Below, in pieces: positions 1-8,561 of a stretch of DNA of 21,086 bases. Position 1 is the first letter of the stretch, and the number at the start of each line of letters is the position of its first letter. The position numbers and the translations under genes were made by a program. Origin of the DNA: Seison nebaliae (lineage: Eukaryota > Rotifera > Pararotatoria > Seisonacea > Seisonidae); NCBI GenBank assembly GCA_023231475.1, contig JALJEE010002449.1:1-21086 (forward strand), given 5' to 3'. The notes below the pieces were generated by a model, which was not told the origin of the DNA, searched no databases, and saw only the letters and a program-made list of their open reading frames with translations.

Positions 1-278
1 AAAACTATTTGATATATAGAGAATTATATACAAAAATTACATATGAACATCTAGATACATAGTAGAAAAAGGTCAGAAACCTGGTGTAGTACTTCGACTA
101 AAACTAATAAAACTTTAAATAGTTGTTTAACTTTAATTTTCTTATCTACTTTCCGAACGTGCTACTAATACGCGAAATAATTCCCTTGTGGGTTTGATAA
201 TATTTATAAACTTTAATAAACTTAAAAATATTTTATAACTGCTTTTAGAAATTAAATTTAAAGATTAAATTTAAATTT

Positions 279-286
279 AAAAAAAA
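279..286 (-). terminator. Pol III oligo-T terminator of tRNA-Tyr
   Basis: A run of eight A on the plus strand is eight T in the transcript, starting four bases after the discriminator base of tRNA-Tyr. T runs of four or more are the standard RNA polymerase III termination signal. Confidence 0.8.
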
Positions 287-289
287 TAT

Positions 290-378
290 TCTCGCGAAGC
301 GGATTTGAACCACTGACCTAAGGATAACAGCGTACATAATTCTACAGTCCTCCGCTCTACCAACTGAGCTATCGCGAG
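290..378 (-). tRNA. tRNA-Tyr (GUA anticodon) with a 16-nt intron
   Basis: Read on the minus strand this folds as a standard cloverleaf. The seven-pair acceptor stem (CTCGCGA with TCGCGAG) is followed by discriminator A at 290. The D-arm holds an A box (TAGCTCAGTTGG) and the T-arm a B box (GGTTCAAATCC). The anticodon loop reads CTGTAG, then a 16-nt insert (AATTATGTACGCTGTT), then ATCC. The anticodon is therefore GTA, with an intron directly 3' of position 37, the usual place for nuclear tRNA introns and almost universal for eukaryotic tRNA-Tyr. Without the intron the product is 73 nt. The gene supplies tyrosine to cytosolic translation and needs the tRNA splicing endonuclease and ligase. No CCA is encoded, as expected for a nuclear gene. 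I see no mismatch that suggests a pseudogene. Confidence 0.96.
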
Positions 379-533
379 ACATAAAAACGGTACTAATTAT
401 TATTAGTATAGGTCTAGTACTGTCGAATATTACATTAAACTGCATTTAAATATAAAACTCGACGTGTATTAACATTATTTCACTGGAAACTTTTTACTAA
501 TTCTCGTTAGTTTTATTCGTCAATTATATAGAA

Positions 534-1197
534 ATGATCTCTGAAATTGATTGGTCATATAGGTGTGAAATCATCTGTTGATAATATAAAAACAATATGG
601 ATCGTAGGAAGTTATCTCCGACGTTTCTCTTTCCTCAGAATATGAAAGAAAATATGAAAAAAGGAAGTTATCTCCTATTCTTTTTAATACCGAATCTGAA
701 ACTGAAGAGAGGAAGGGGCTTAAGAAAAAGAAATGTTGGAGATAACTTCTTTTTACCTTAACTTCATCGATTTGGTAACTTCTAAACGTTCACCAATTCT
801 ACACTGACCAACAATCGACAATTATTGATAGTATTGAATCAGTAATGATCGATATATCTCATTCTAATCTCAATCATGATATTATTTAATAGGAACATTA
901 TGCAAATCAACAACAAATGAAATGTGATGTCGAAATGGTTCTACTTCGTGATCATAGATGAGATATTGAAGTGAAAATCCCTAAAAGTAAACGACTGAAT
1001 AATTTTATTAATTAGGAAGGACAGCCGATTTGGATGAAGATTCTTATCGAACATCAACAAGTACTATAGTTGAAAGTTCTACATTTACAAGTATAACTCC
1101 ATTTAATTCAACCTTAATTTCTCGTGAAAATCTTCAAATTGATAGTTCTCGAACTCGGAGACGAACTCACGTCAGACAGACAATTCGGGGACGATAA
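534..1197 (+). CDS. 3' part of an unidentified multi-exon gene
   Basis: The best-supported exons are 893-947 and 1016-1197. The first follows a TTTAATAG acceptor and encodes EHYANQQQMKCDVEMVLL. A 67-nt intron (948-1015, GT...TTAG) then joins it in phase (C|GA = Arg) to a 59-codon final exon ending at TAA 1195-1197. That exon starts RTADLDEDSYRTSTST and ends with a basic tail, RTRRRTHVRQTIRGR. It is rich in Ser, Thr, Arg and Asp rather than the Lys, Asn, Ile and Tyr of chance frames here. Upstream, an intron 842-892 also fits phase, and a Glu/Lys/Ser-rich block follows a pyrimidine-rich acceptor ending at 638. The join between that block and 841 is unclear (perhaps a micro-exon at 831-841), and the true start is unknown. 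ATG 534 is only a candidate. I recognise no family. A pseudogene is the main alternative. Confidence 0.4.
606..749. repeat. Two direct copies and one inverted copy of GGAAGTTATCTCC
   Basis: AGGAAGTTATCTCC occurs at 606-619 and again at 662-675. GGAGATAACTTC, its inverse, occurs at 738-749. The second direct copy and the inverted copy could pair as a hairpin, lengthened by a T-rich stretch near 680 and an A-rich stretch near 724-732, with a loop of about 40-60 nt. The block overlaps the Lys/Glu-rich part of the candidate gene, so part of the repetition may come from duplicated coding sequence. Confidence 0.6.
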
Positions 1198-1297
1198 AAT
1201 ATAGAATCTATACAACATCGATAGTATATTTATCATTTTTCATAATCAATTAAACGAAATGTTAGCTTTAATATAAAAAATATTATAAATTTGAGTT

Positions 1298-1391
1298 GTC
1301 CGAAAATGTCCTTTTACAATATAGTTAACGTTAACAATATTGTTTAAACAAAATTGTCCAGACAATATTAAAAAATAGGACATTGTCGGAC
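1298..1391. repeat. Nested inverted repeat with TGTCC/GGACA cores
   Basis: The outer arms are GTCCGAAAATGTCCT at 1298-1312 and AGGACATTGTCGGAC at 1377-1391, which pair at 14 of 15 positions. Inside them is a 28-bp imperfect palindrome at 1316-1343 (26 of 28 symmetrical, centred on GTTAACGTTAAC). A second small palindrome, ATTGTCCAGACAAT, lies at about 1354-1367. Further TTGTCC copies follow near 1400. It could be a short fold-back or MITE-like relic, or a cluster of protein-binding half-sites. No transposase or target duplication was identified. Confidence 0.65.
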
Positions 1392-1803
1392 ATTAAATTG
1401 TCCGTTTGGTAAAGACCATTGTCTGTCATTCCGATGTGAGGAAAATGGATAATCATCAAATTTGCTAAACAACATCAAATTCATCTTTCATTTAATTATC
1501 TTTGTAACTTTATTTAATTCAAAATCATATTTTCCTGTTTGAAAACATTTTTTTATCTTACAATAGATATTTATCTTTTGACATTTGTTTTAAACAACAT
1601 ATTGAGATTGAATCAGATTATTTGTGTTAAATTGTTAAATAAGTATTAAATTTAAATAAATTCATTTTCTTTCAAATTCTAACAATTATTGCGAGAATGT
1701 AAAGATCAAGTACGTTGAAGAGAAAATGACTGAAAATTAACAAGGAATTCTTGAAATATGAAATTGTTAAACAAAAATTACGGTCAATAATAAAATTTAT
1801 AAT

Positions 1804-1809
1804 AAAAAA
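1804..1809 (-). terminator. Pol III oligo-T terminator of tRNA-Glu
   Basis: Six A on the plus strand give TTTTTT in the transcript, three bases beyond the discriminator base of tRNA-Glu. This is long enough for efficient RNA polymerase III termination. Confidence 0.8.
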
Positions 1810-1812
1810 TTT

Positions 1813-1884
1813 CTCCCACGCCGGGAATCGAACCCGGGCCGTCGCCGTGAAAGGGCGAAATCCTAACCCCTAGACCACATGGGA
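1813..1884 (-). tRNA. tRNA-Glu (UUC anticodon)
   Basis: The minus strand gives a 72-nt tRNA without intron. The acceptor stem TCCCATG pairs with CGTGGGA (one G-T pair) and the discriminator is G. The anticodon stem TCGCC/GGCGA encloses loop CTTTCAC, so the anticodon is TTC. The T-arm CCGGG-TTCGATT-CCCGG is perfect and supplies the B box (GGTTCGATTCC). The D-arm carries the A box (TGGTCTAGGGGTTAGG). These elements match the conserved eukaryotic nuclear tRNA-Glu. It decodes GAA, and GAG by wobble, in cytosolic translation. CCA is not encoded. The gene stands alone and is presumably transcribed by RNA polymerase III from its internal boxes. Confidence 0.97.
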
Positions 1885-2400
1885 CATATTAATTAGTATG
1901 TAACAGATATTTCTATCTCATATTTTATGCATAGAAACAATTACATCGGCAATTTCCCATCTATGCATCGAACGTTTTCTTTAATCCTTATATTTGTTGA
2001 TTCTATCGCCAATTTTATATACTTCGTATATTATTATCGCCAATAATCATATACGAGAAAGTCACGTGGGAGAACTGTTTCCTCCTCCTAAATTGTTCAG
2101 AAAGATCAACAGAATTGTTCATGTAACTATTTCTAATAATATTCAAATTATTGCACGTCATACTAAACTGTATAATTTCGTTTCAAAACTGAAGTTCAAA
2201 ACTTGTTTTTTGATAGGATAAAAAAAAAGAAAAATGTTTGCCCTTTCCTTATTGAAAATTCGAATTAATATAAATTTGACAGTTTCGTTTTCTATTTTTC
2301 ATCGATTTACCCAAACATTTTTCTTTGCAGTTGAGAATTTTTAATTGAAAGTTTTCCTTTTATTTGATTAGTCAGAATAACGCTAAGTTCCGAATAAGTA
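1885..2400. other. AT-rich spacer, nothing recognised
   Basis: No RNA gene, repeat or convincing reading frame is visible. A 75-codon frame at 1994-2221 has the composition expected by chance in such DNA, and I do not call it. Confidence 0.4.
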
Positions 2401-3105
2401 ATGAATCGGAACAAGAATCGGACTCCCGGATTAGATATCTGGTTAAAAGCGTCAGTCCAAACACTTTTCAATATCGTATAAATAGTATCTATTTATAACT
2501 GGACAAAGGAAGGCAGTTCAGAGTCTGGTGCGACATATTCCAATCAAAAACAAACAGTTATCCCTTCCTATAATTGAAGCATTTATAAGGTTTCATTATT
2601 AACAGAGAAATTAAAAGAAACATCTCAATTAAAATCAAATGAAAAGATATTGGATAATCTCAATAAAATTAATAATCCACAAACATTTTCTCCTGTCGAT
2701 GTGTAACTGTTCAAAAATATCGTGCTTTATTTTACCGTTTCCTCAATCGTTCTCATTGCTCATATCAGAATTATTATCAATTATTATTTTCCGATATGGT
2801 TAGTGTCTTCGAGGATGTATTATGGAATTGGAATAAATATTGAGAAGATTGACTAGTTTAATAGTTCTATAACATTTCTGCTAATGTTGTTGGGTGAATT
2901 AATTCATCTTGACTAATTATTCACCTCATTGCAGATTTATAATTTTAATCAATTTTATTTTCTTACAGGTCTTCGATGATGTATTATAGAATTAATACTG
3001 AGAAGATTCACTTTTCTAACATTTCTGTTAATCCTGTTATAAGAATTATTGTTATTGTTAATGTGTCACGAAAGAACGAGAAGAAACTAACAACTTGTAA
3101 GTGAA
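2401..3105 (+). pseudogene. Possible decayed coding region, unidentified
   Basis: From ATG 2401 one frame stays coding-like for about 148 codons to 2856, in four consecutive open runs of 26, 31, 42 and 49 codons. Random sequence of this composition averages about 12 codons between stops. The runs begin MNRNKNRTPGLDIWLKASV; the third is hydrophilic (TEKLKETSQLKSNEKILDNL) and the fourth is hydrophobic. The in-frame stops are at 2479, 2575 and 2704. The last 16 codons are repeated at 2970-3015 with a 6-base, in-frame gap, followed by a 44-codon open stretch to 3105 after a CTTACAG acceptor-like site. It may be a degraded host gene, or exons with introns I did not resolve, because alternative frames here (such as 2513-2590) also look plausible. 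No family is recognised. Confidence 0.25.
2805..3036 (+). repeat. Diverged direct duplication, two copies 164 bp apart
   Basis: Copy one (2805-2890) and copy two (2969-3036) both run GTCTTCGA-GATGTATTAT, then GAATT, then GAGAAGATT, and later AACATTTCTG-TAAT. They differ by a few substitutions and by gaps, the first a 6-base gap that keeps the codon register. The sequence between the copies contains a short inverted repeat with GGTGAAT and ATTCACC arms (about 2892-2927). Confidence 0.65.
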
Positions 3106-3783
3106 GATTAAGTTCCATTAAAACCGATATGAATTTGTAAATATTTAATATTCATTTACTTGCATTTTTCGAGTACCTCAGATACTAAAACATTGAATAC
3201 CAATTGATCTCATGATATCAACAAATCTAACGTTCCGATCAATTTACTATTAAACTATTTCTTATTACATCTATCAACAATTCTATTTTCATAAACATTC
3301 AATTAATTACCACATGTTTTCAGTGTATTAAATCATTAGACGAAATCAAACTAAAGATATTAATTATTATTTTACATAATATTTTACTTATATGGCAAGA
3401 AATGACATTCCATTTAATCCATTTCAATTAATTAAAATTTTTTTGATCACATTTTATTTCACACAAAAAACCGAAATGAACTGATTTAATGAGTTTAGTA
3501 TTGTAACTGTAATTACAGAGTTTATCATTATTTGTATCATAAATGACTATTATTGTGAATAAACTTTCCCTTTTAGTATGAAGAACCGTTATTGAGTATT
3601 TGTAAAGTTTCCATTGATTTTTGGATTTGTAGATGAATAAACAAAAGTTTCCACGATTATTAATAGATCATTTAACATTTTGTAATAAAGACTGTGAGGA
3701 AATGAATTGATTCCCAGTTCCTTCTTTTGTGAATGGAAAAGAAGAATTTGTCTTACCAATTTCTTCTTATCCAATTGAATGGG
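3106..3783. other. AT-rich spacer, nothing recognised
   Basis: All frames are closed by frequent stops, and no RNA gene or repeat is evident until the repeat array that begins at 3784. Confidence 0.4.
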
Positions 3784-3953
3784 GGACAGTTCTACTTCTT
3801 TTGGTTTTTCCTTCAAAAACGGACAGTTCTACTCCTTTCATTCGGACAGTTCTACTCCTTTTTGTAGAATTTCGGACACTTCTACTCCTTTTAATAACGT
3901 TATGGACACTTCTACTCCTAATTAATTTTTTTTTGGACAGTTCTACTCCTTTT
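3784..3953. repeat. Array of six 19-bp repeats (GGACAGTTCTACTCCTTTT)
   Basis: Six same-orientation copies begin at 3784, 3821, 3844, 3874, 3904 and 3935. Three read GGACAGTTCTACTCCTTT plus one base, copy one has TACTTC for TACTCC, and copies four and five have GGACACTTC. The spacers are 18, 4, 11, 11 and 12 bases, AT-rich and unrelated to one another. The copies are far better conserved than the spacers. The minus-strand frame through the array yields KRSRTVR-like peptides, but spacings of 37, 23, 30, 30 and 31 do not hold one register, so this is not a coding repeat. The short repeat and irregular spacers rule out CRISPR. The function is unknown; a clustered binding site or an expanding minisatellite are the main options. 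Confidence 0.85.
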
Positions 3954-5175
3954 TTGTGGAAGATATTTTTGTAAATCTGGATTTTTTTGTTATATATTCT
4001 ATGCAAGAAGATTTTTTATAAATGAAATTTTTATTTATTAAGGTAAGAAATTAAAAAGAAAAATATTAGGTTTGTAATTGAAGTTTAAAAAAATGAAAAA
4101 AATTCTTGTTCAAAAATTTGATTTATGTTACTAACAACGGTCTATGTAAGAAACGGTCTCAATTGCATCTTGTCATAGCCGTTTAAGACTGTTACCAGCA
4201 AGCCATCCTTTTTAATTTCGGATTTTTTCTTCGTTTTTTTTTTCGTTTTTTAAGAATAGATTGTATTGCATTTTCTCATAATAGAAACATTTAATAAGAG
4301 AATTTTCAAAAATTGGTACCGAAGGCCTATCTAACGGAATTATGTACTTTAGACAGTTATTTTTGCCTTCGACTAAGTTGTTGGTTCGAGGAAGATTATT
4401 CAATATTCTACTATAGTTCTTTCAACAACATATTGACTGATGGTCATTTGAAGATGATTAGTTCATTCAATTGGGGAAAGTAAACATTGGATGTAATGAA
4501 CAACAAGAAGAATAAATATAAGCACGAAAATATTCATAAGAGAATTCGTTTACTTATTGTAATCGAACCAGTACAGTCTCCATATTATTTTTGAAAAAAA
4601 ATAATTCTTATATGTGACGGTTAATATGTTGAACATAATAGGAAAGTTGAACGAAATGGAATGATTAGAATTTCATTAATAAATATATTATTCAATCTCT
4701 ACATAAGAACAAGGACATATGTAACCGGGTCCACACGACACCCACTTATTTCCTTCTTCTTTTTTGTCAGAAAGAATTTTTATATTTTTTTACAAGAGAA
4801 ATTCTTTTTAGCAACCGACTCTATATATATATATATATTGATAGAACCAACAATGACAACAACGGTCATAATCAACAATTATATCAATATTTTTTTTCTT
4901 TTTCATAAAATTCTTCATCAATCATACTTAGGCATGGTTCGACGACGAACAATTCTCTACTTTTGTCCATATATTATTTGTACATGGAAACATGCAAATA
5001 ATTCGCCTTGAATGCAAAGAATAATTATGTGAAAAACAATAATTCATCGAACATTCATGTGTGGAGAACTTCCATACATCTATCACATCTATGATGCGAA
5101 ATAAATTAATTTCATCACAAATCTTTTTGACAAAAATTTTTTTTTTCTTTCAATTTTATTTGAATGTAATCTTAC
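3954..5175. other. AT-rich spacer, no supported gene
   Basis: The stretch holds only low-complexity AT DNA, including a short TA run near 4822-4838 and poly-T tracts. A weak hairpin-like patch (AAACGG and CCGTTT) lies near 4150-4190. The 116-codon frame at 4661-5011 is dominated by Ile, Phe, Tyr and Asn and crosses the TA run, so I regard it as chance. Confidence 0.4.
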
Positions 5176-5350
5176 CTAGGTATTTGAACGTATAATAATA
5201 TAGAACTAGAAATTCTTTCCACAGTCTCCACCACCGCTGTGTCTTACTATCATATTCTTCTAGACATCTGTTAACGATTTGAACTGCTAACAATTTGAGG
5301 AGAATGGAAGAAAATTTCGTAATATACTCCAATTCTTCGCTTGACAAACA
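5176..5350 (-). CDS. Probable internal exon of an unidentified gene
   Basis: On the minus strand a 58-codon block is bounded by an AACTATAG acceptor (AG at 5351-5352) and a consensus donor, CCTAG|GTAAGATT. It encodes a helical-looking segment beginning CLSSEELEYITKFSSILLKL and including a Trp/Arg cluster (TQRWWRLWKEFLV). The 5' end is in phase 0 and the 3' end leaves one extra base. The residue make-up is unlike the chance frames nearby. The coding-like block at 5447-5701 lies upstream on the same strand, but I could not join the two in phase, so an exon may be missing or they may be separate. A downstream partner is not clear either. I do not recognise the family. Confidence 0.35.
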
Positions 5351-5446
5351 CTATAGTTGTTTAGTAAACATCGTTAACTAAACTCCCATCGTGTTTTCCA
5401 TTGAACCATTTTCATATAATTGACGTATTGACAGTATTCTTAACAA

Positions 5447-5701
5447 TCAATGTTCCTCCTTGATGTCTTTGATCAATGTTCCGAATACACCTTGTGAAAG
5501 ATCGTGTCTGATACAGTAATTACGTGCAGTTGGGAAGGATCTTCTACTCAACTGATGTATAAGTTGGGAAGTTTGGGTAAACAGGTAGGATAAGTTATGG
5601 GATTGTTGAAACAAATACTCATTTCTTTCCATTTCCAACAGTTCCGCATACGTAGATTGTAATAGATAAAGATTCCAGAACTTCTCCCTTGTAAGGTTCC
5701 G
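5447..5701 (-). CDS. Coding-like block, possible terminal exon, unidentified
   Basis: The minus strand is open for 84 codons to TGA at 5447-5449. It includes TREKFWNLYLLQSTYAELLE, then SHNLSYLFTQTSQLIHQLSR, and ends TLIKDIKEEH. Leu/Gln-rich helical spacing and a good codon mix make it one of the more protein-like frames in the left half. There is no clear ATG at the front, and an acceptor is possible at CTTACAAG near 5688. An internal donor (CACAAG|GTGTAT) could end the exon early. An overlapping frame (5548-5754) is also open, and its first third (CTQSPLYIGGIRQKKDDGTL) may belong to a preceding exon. The function is unknown, and chance cannot be excluded. Confidence 0.3.
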   Translation of the reverse strand, partial: RNLTREKFWNLYLLQSTYAELLEMERNEYLFQQSHNLSYLFTQTSQLIHQLSRRSFPTARNYCIRHDLSQGVFGTLIKDIKEEH

Positions 5702-7262
5702 TCATCCTTTTTCTGTCGAATTCCACCAATATATAGCGGAGATTGTGTACACAATTTGCATGTTATTCGTTATCTAAATACAAGAATCAAATTATACAAA
5801 AAGGGAAGAAACACAAAATTGTCTTGAAAGGAAAGAGAGTTTCGTCGATATCCCCTCCATCGTTTTCTCCTTTAGCTGATGAGTATATTATGTAACTACG
5901 TTTATTATGTTAGATGGAAATCGTTCAAATATTCAACATATCCTTTTTTCTCATAAATATTATTAGTAATATTCGTAAATTTCTCTTTATTTTTACCCTC
6001 CAATTCTTCCACGTCTAAACCAGTTGACGGAAAAAATAGACAGAGCATGGGTGCTATAGCCACCAAAAATACTAAGAGATTGCTGATGTCTCTACTCTTA
6101 CTCACATTCTCTTATACATATACATATACATCAGAAGGAAGATATATAAACACAATATTATTTTTATTTATTAACAATCAGTCTGTACTTGTAGCCAATT
6201 GGAGGCGACAAAATATATAAAAGTTGCAGAGATATGCCTGTATTGTTACGGACTTCTCTTGTTGGGTTATATTCATATGTTCCGTAAGAATTAAATTGAA
6301 ACCCGAATTATTCGATGGTATGCCCTTTATCCTTACGCTTTACGGATACTAACGTAAGACCTTAAGAAGTTCACTGATTATCAAATATAATTATAAATAT
6401 TTATTTTGCATATGACGATGATTAACAAGGGGAAATTGTATTTGAGGAGACTAATTATAAAGCATAAGACAATAGATAAAAAGACTTAAACAGACTATTA
6501 CATATTCTTTGTTCTGAAAGAAAAAGTCAAAGTTGAACGACAATTATTATATTATAGCGATTAAGAATCCAATCCGGTTTATTTACAAATCTACAAATTC
6601 TAAGTCGTGCTTAATTCTTCAATATGAATGAGAAAGAAAAACCGTTAAAATATTCAAATTTCAAATCACACAAACACTCGAATCGGAATGATATAAACTC
6701 ATTTTTTATATTCCATTTCTTCTTAATATGAACAAATTGATAAACATATATCAATCTGGCCACCATCTGTTCCCCAAAAACTTTTTAATTCAATTAGAAA
6801 AATTTTGTTTAATATCCACCAAATATCAAAATCCATATCGTATTCGGGTGTTTATTATCAAAAAGTTATTTTAACAATTATATTCTACGCATCCTTATTA
6901 ACTAACATTAAGTAATTACCTTTTTATAAATGTATTAAGTTTAATTTAATTTATTAACACCTCGAGATTTTGTTTATTTTCCGAAATTATTCTACTAGTT
7001 TTTCTAGGTTAGGAAATATGTCATCAAAATTCAATTTACTTGTGAATGGAGCTAAGCTTCCTCGGACTGACTTTTTTTTCGATATTTTTATTCTTGTTCC
7101 AAATAATCTGTGGAACATAAGTGGTCGAATTGTTGTTGACAGTTTCGAAAAGAATTCTTTTCCTTTCTAATTTACTGTGCATCTAAATAATAATTAGGAA
7201 ATCCTTATCATATATTTCAATAAATAGATGAGAAAAATAAATTATGAGAGTATAATCTGATT
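5702..7262. other. AT-rich spacer with no supported gene
   Basis: I see no RNA gene or repeat. A minus-strand frame at 5905-6105 starts with a hydrophobic, signal-like stretch (NLLVFLVAIAPMLCLFF) followed by an acidic segment, but it has no ATG at its head and no matched splice partner. A plus-strand frame at 6970-7170 likewise lacks context. Confidence 0.35.
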
Positions 7263-7529
7263 ATGTCGAAATGTCGATTGATTTCCGGCGTAGTATATGG
7301 TTTAGCATCAATAAATAATAAATTTCAAACATTCATGCGATGGTTCGTTTAAGGTTATGGACATAAAGAAACTACTTTTAAAGGATTCACGCCAAAAGAA
7401 GAAGTACCTAAAAACGAAATTGTGGTTTTACAGTTTTTTCTTTCCAAGTTTATTTTCAGTGATTTAAAATCCATATTATCGATTTTACATAACCTTTTTC
7501 GATTTAATGTTGATATGAATGTTTATTAA
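7263..7529 (+). other. Coding-like frame with one in-frame stop, unidentified
   Basis: ATG 7263 opens MSKCRLISGVVYGLASINNK and continues to a TAA at 7350-7352. The same frame then reads GYGHKETTFKGFTPKEEVPK and stays open to about 7529. Together this is some 88 codons with a single interruption. The second frame after 7353 is also open, so an intron (7290-7353, GTAGTA...TTTAAG) is an alternative to a broken gene. No family is recognised. Confidence 0.2.
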
Positions 7530-7737
7530 GTTGAATTCATATGTAAATTTATCTTTATAAAAAACGAATAATCAACAACATTTCGTCGTTTCTCGTATGA
7601 GTGTCCAATATTAATAAGCAAATTGTTTATTTAGTTGAAATTGAACTCGTGGTTGTCATTCTGTTGAAGAGACGATAATTTCTAGGGAAATTGTTCAATT
7701 CCAATTAGATTGAGGTGAAAGTCTGGAAATTATTTAA

Positions 7738-8043
7738 TTTGTTTTAAATGAACATTTTCAACTTCTCTACGAAGAGAATGATAAAGAATATTTGAGAATG
7801 AAAAAAATTTGAGAAGGAGAATTCGTAAAAAAGGATGAGCTGTTTAATTATTTCAAATTGATTTTTCCCATCTGGAATATTTCAAAAAATGGGGATTGTA
7901 TGTTGGAAGGGGGGAAAGAAGAAGGAGTAACTCAATCGAATTTGTTGGAAGAATCAAATGGAAAAGAATTGATATGTCTGTCAAGTACTGTGCCATTTCG
8001 ATTAGGAGAGGCGATGAATAGATGGATAGATACATTGTTATGA
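7738..8043 (+). pseudogene. Possible decayed coding segment, unidentified
   Basis: One plus-strand frame runs VLNEHFQLLYEENDKEYLRM, meets a TGA at 7810-7812, and continues for 76 codons (EGEFVKKDELFNYFKLIFPI, later ESNGKELICLSSTVPFRLGE) to TGA at 8041-8043. Acidic and basic residues are well mixed and the DNA is less AT-rich than its surroundings. Weaker coding-like sequence in the same frame extends back to about 7668, with further stops. It could be a degraded host gene or an exon. The reverse strand also has a 60-codon frame over part of it (7853-8035), so the strand is not certain. I recognise no domain. Confidence 0.25.
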
Positions 8044-8500
8044 TGTTATTATTATGTTATGATATCATACATTGATAGATAGGAAATTGTACGTCGTACA
8101 GGATACATGGTTATATAATAATTTCCTCTTAATATGTTTTCATATTTTTGATATATCTATTATCATCATCAACTTCATGATTCTCATTTCTTCCCATTCC
8201 CTATACATTTATTTTCCAATTTCTTCACATATAAAACGAACATTTATGCATGAACTAGAAAAACAAAAAAAAAGATATAATCGAAAATAATAACGAATTA
8301 GTATAAAATGCCATCATCATATACATGAGAAAATTTCTCATTTCGTTCTATTTTATTATAACAATACTTTAGTTACAATTGATTATTTCCTTCCCTTTCG
8401 TGTTTGGGTGGAGGAAATACTCCAGAAACATGTAAATGAATGCACATCAAATTCTGGCAAATACATCTACTGCATTATGATTTGTTTATCACATTAACAG

Positions 8501-8561
8501 GACGGTTCCACCTATCCCTCACCCAACAACTCCACCTGCAACGCAATCAACTCGAAACGAC
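8501..8561 (+). other. Exon-like C-rich island
   Basis: A 61-base patch with much higher C content than its surroundings sits exactly between an acceptor-like ATTAACAG and a donor-like GAC|GTAAAT. In one frame it reads TVPPIPHPTTPPATQSTRND. In another it reads DGSTYPSPNNSTCNAINSKR, and that frame stays open to about 8709 through a hydrophobic stretch. It may be an isolated exon of a gene whose other exons I could not find. Confidence 0.25.

Larger units (their letters stand above)
1198..1812. other. AT-rich spacer, no gene seen apart from the fold-back
   Basis: This stretch lies between the candidate gene and tRNA-Glu. It is AT-rich and has stops in all frames. The only notable structure is the TGTCC fold-back annotated separately. 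Confidence 0.5.

Noticed and set aside
948-1015. Reading 893-1040 as one continuous frame with stops (a pseudogene)
   Set aside because: Splicing out 948-1015 joins two open blocks in phase with proper GT-AG ends, a simpler account than several stops and a frameshift.
3784-3953. CRISPR-like appearance of the six-copy array
   Set aside because: Repeats are 19 bp, spacers vary from 4 to 18 bases, no cas genes are present and the genome is animal.
3767-4006. Minus-strand frame with repeated KRSRTVR-like peptides
   Set aside because: The repeats are a by-product of the 19-bp DNA array, and unit spacing shifts the codon register.
4661-5011. 116-codon open frame
   Set aside because: It crosses a TA run, is dominated by Ile, Phe, Tyr and Asn, and has no splice or start context. 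Frames of this kind are expected in DNA with so few G and C.
2401-8043. Reassigned stop codons as an explanation for the interrupted frames
   Set aside because: The kinase gene reads through 378 codons with the standard code and ends at TAA where the family ends, so recoding is not supported.
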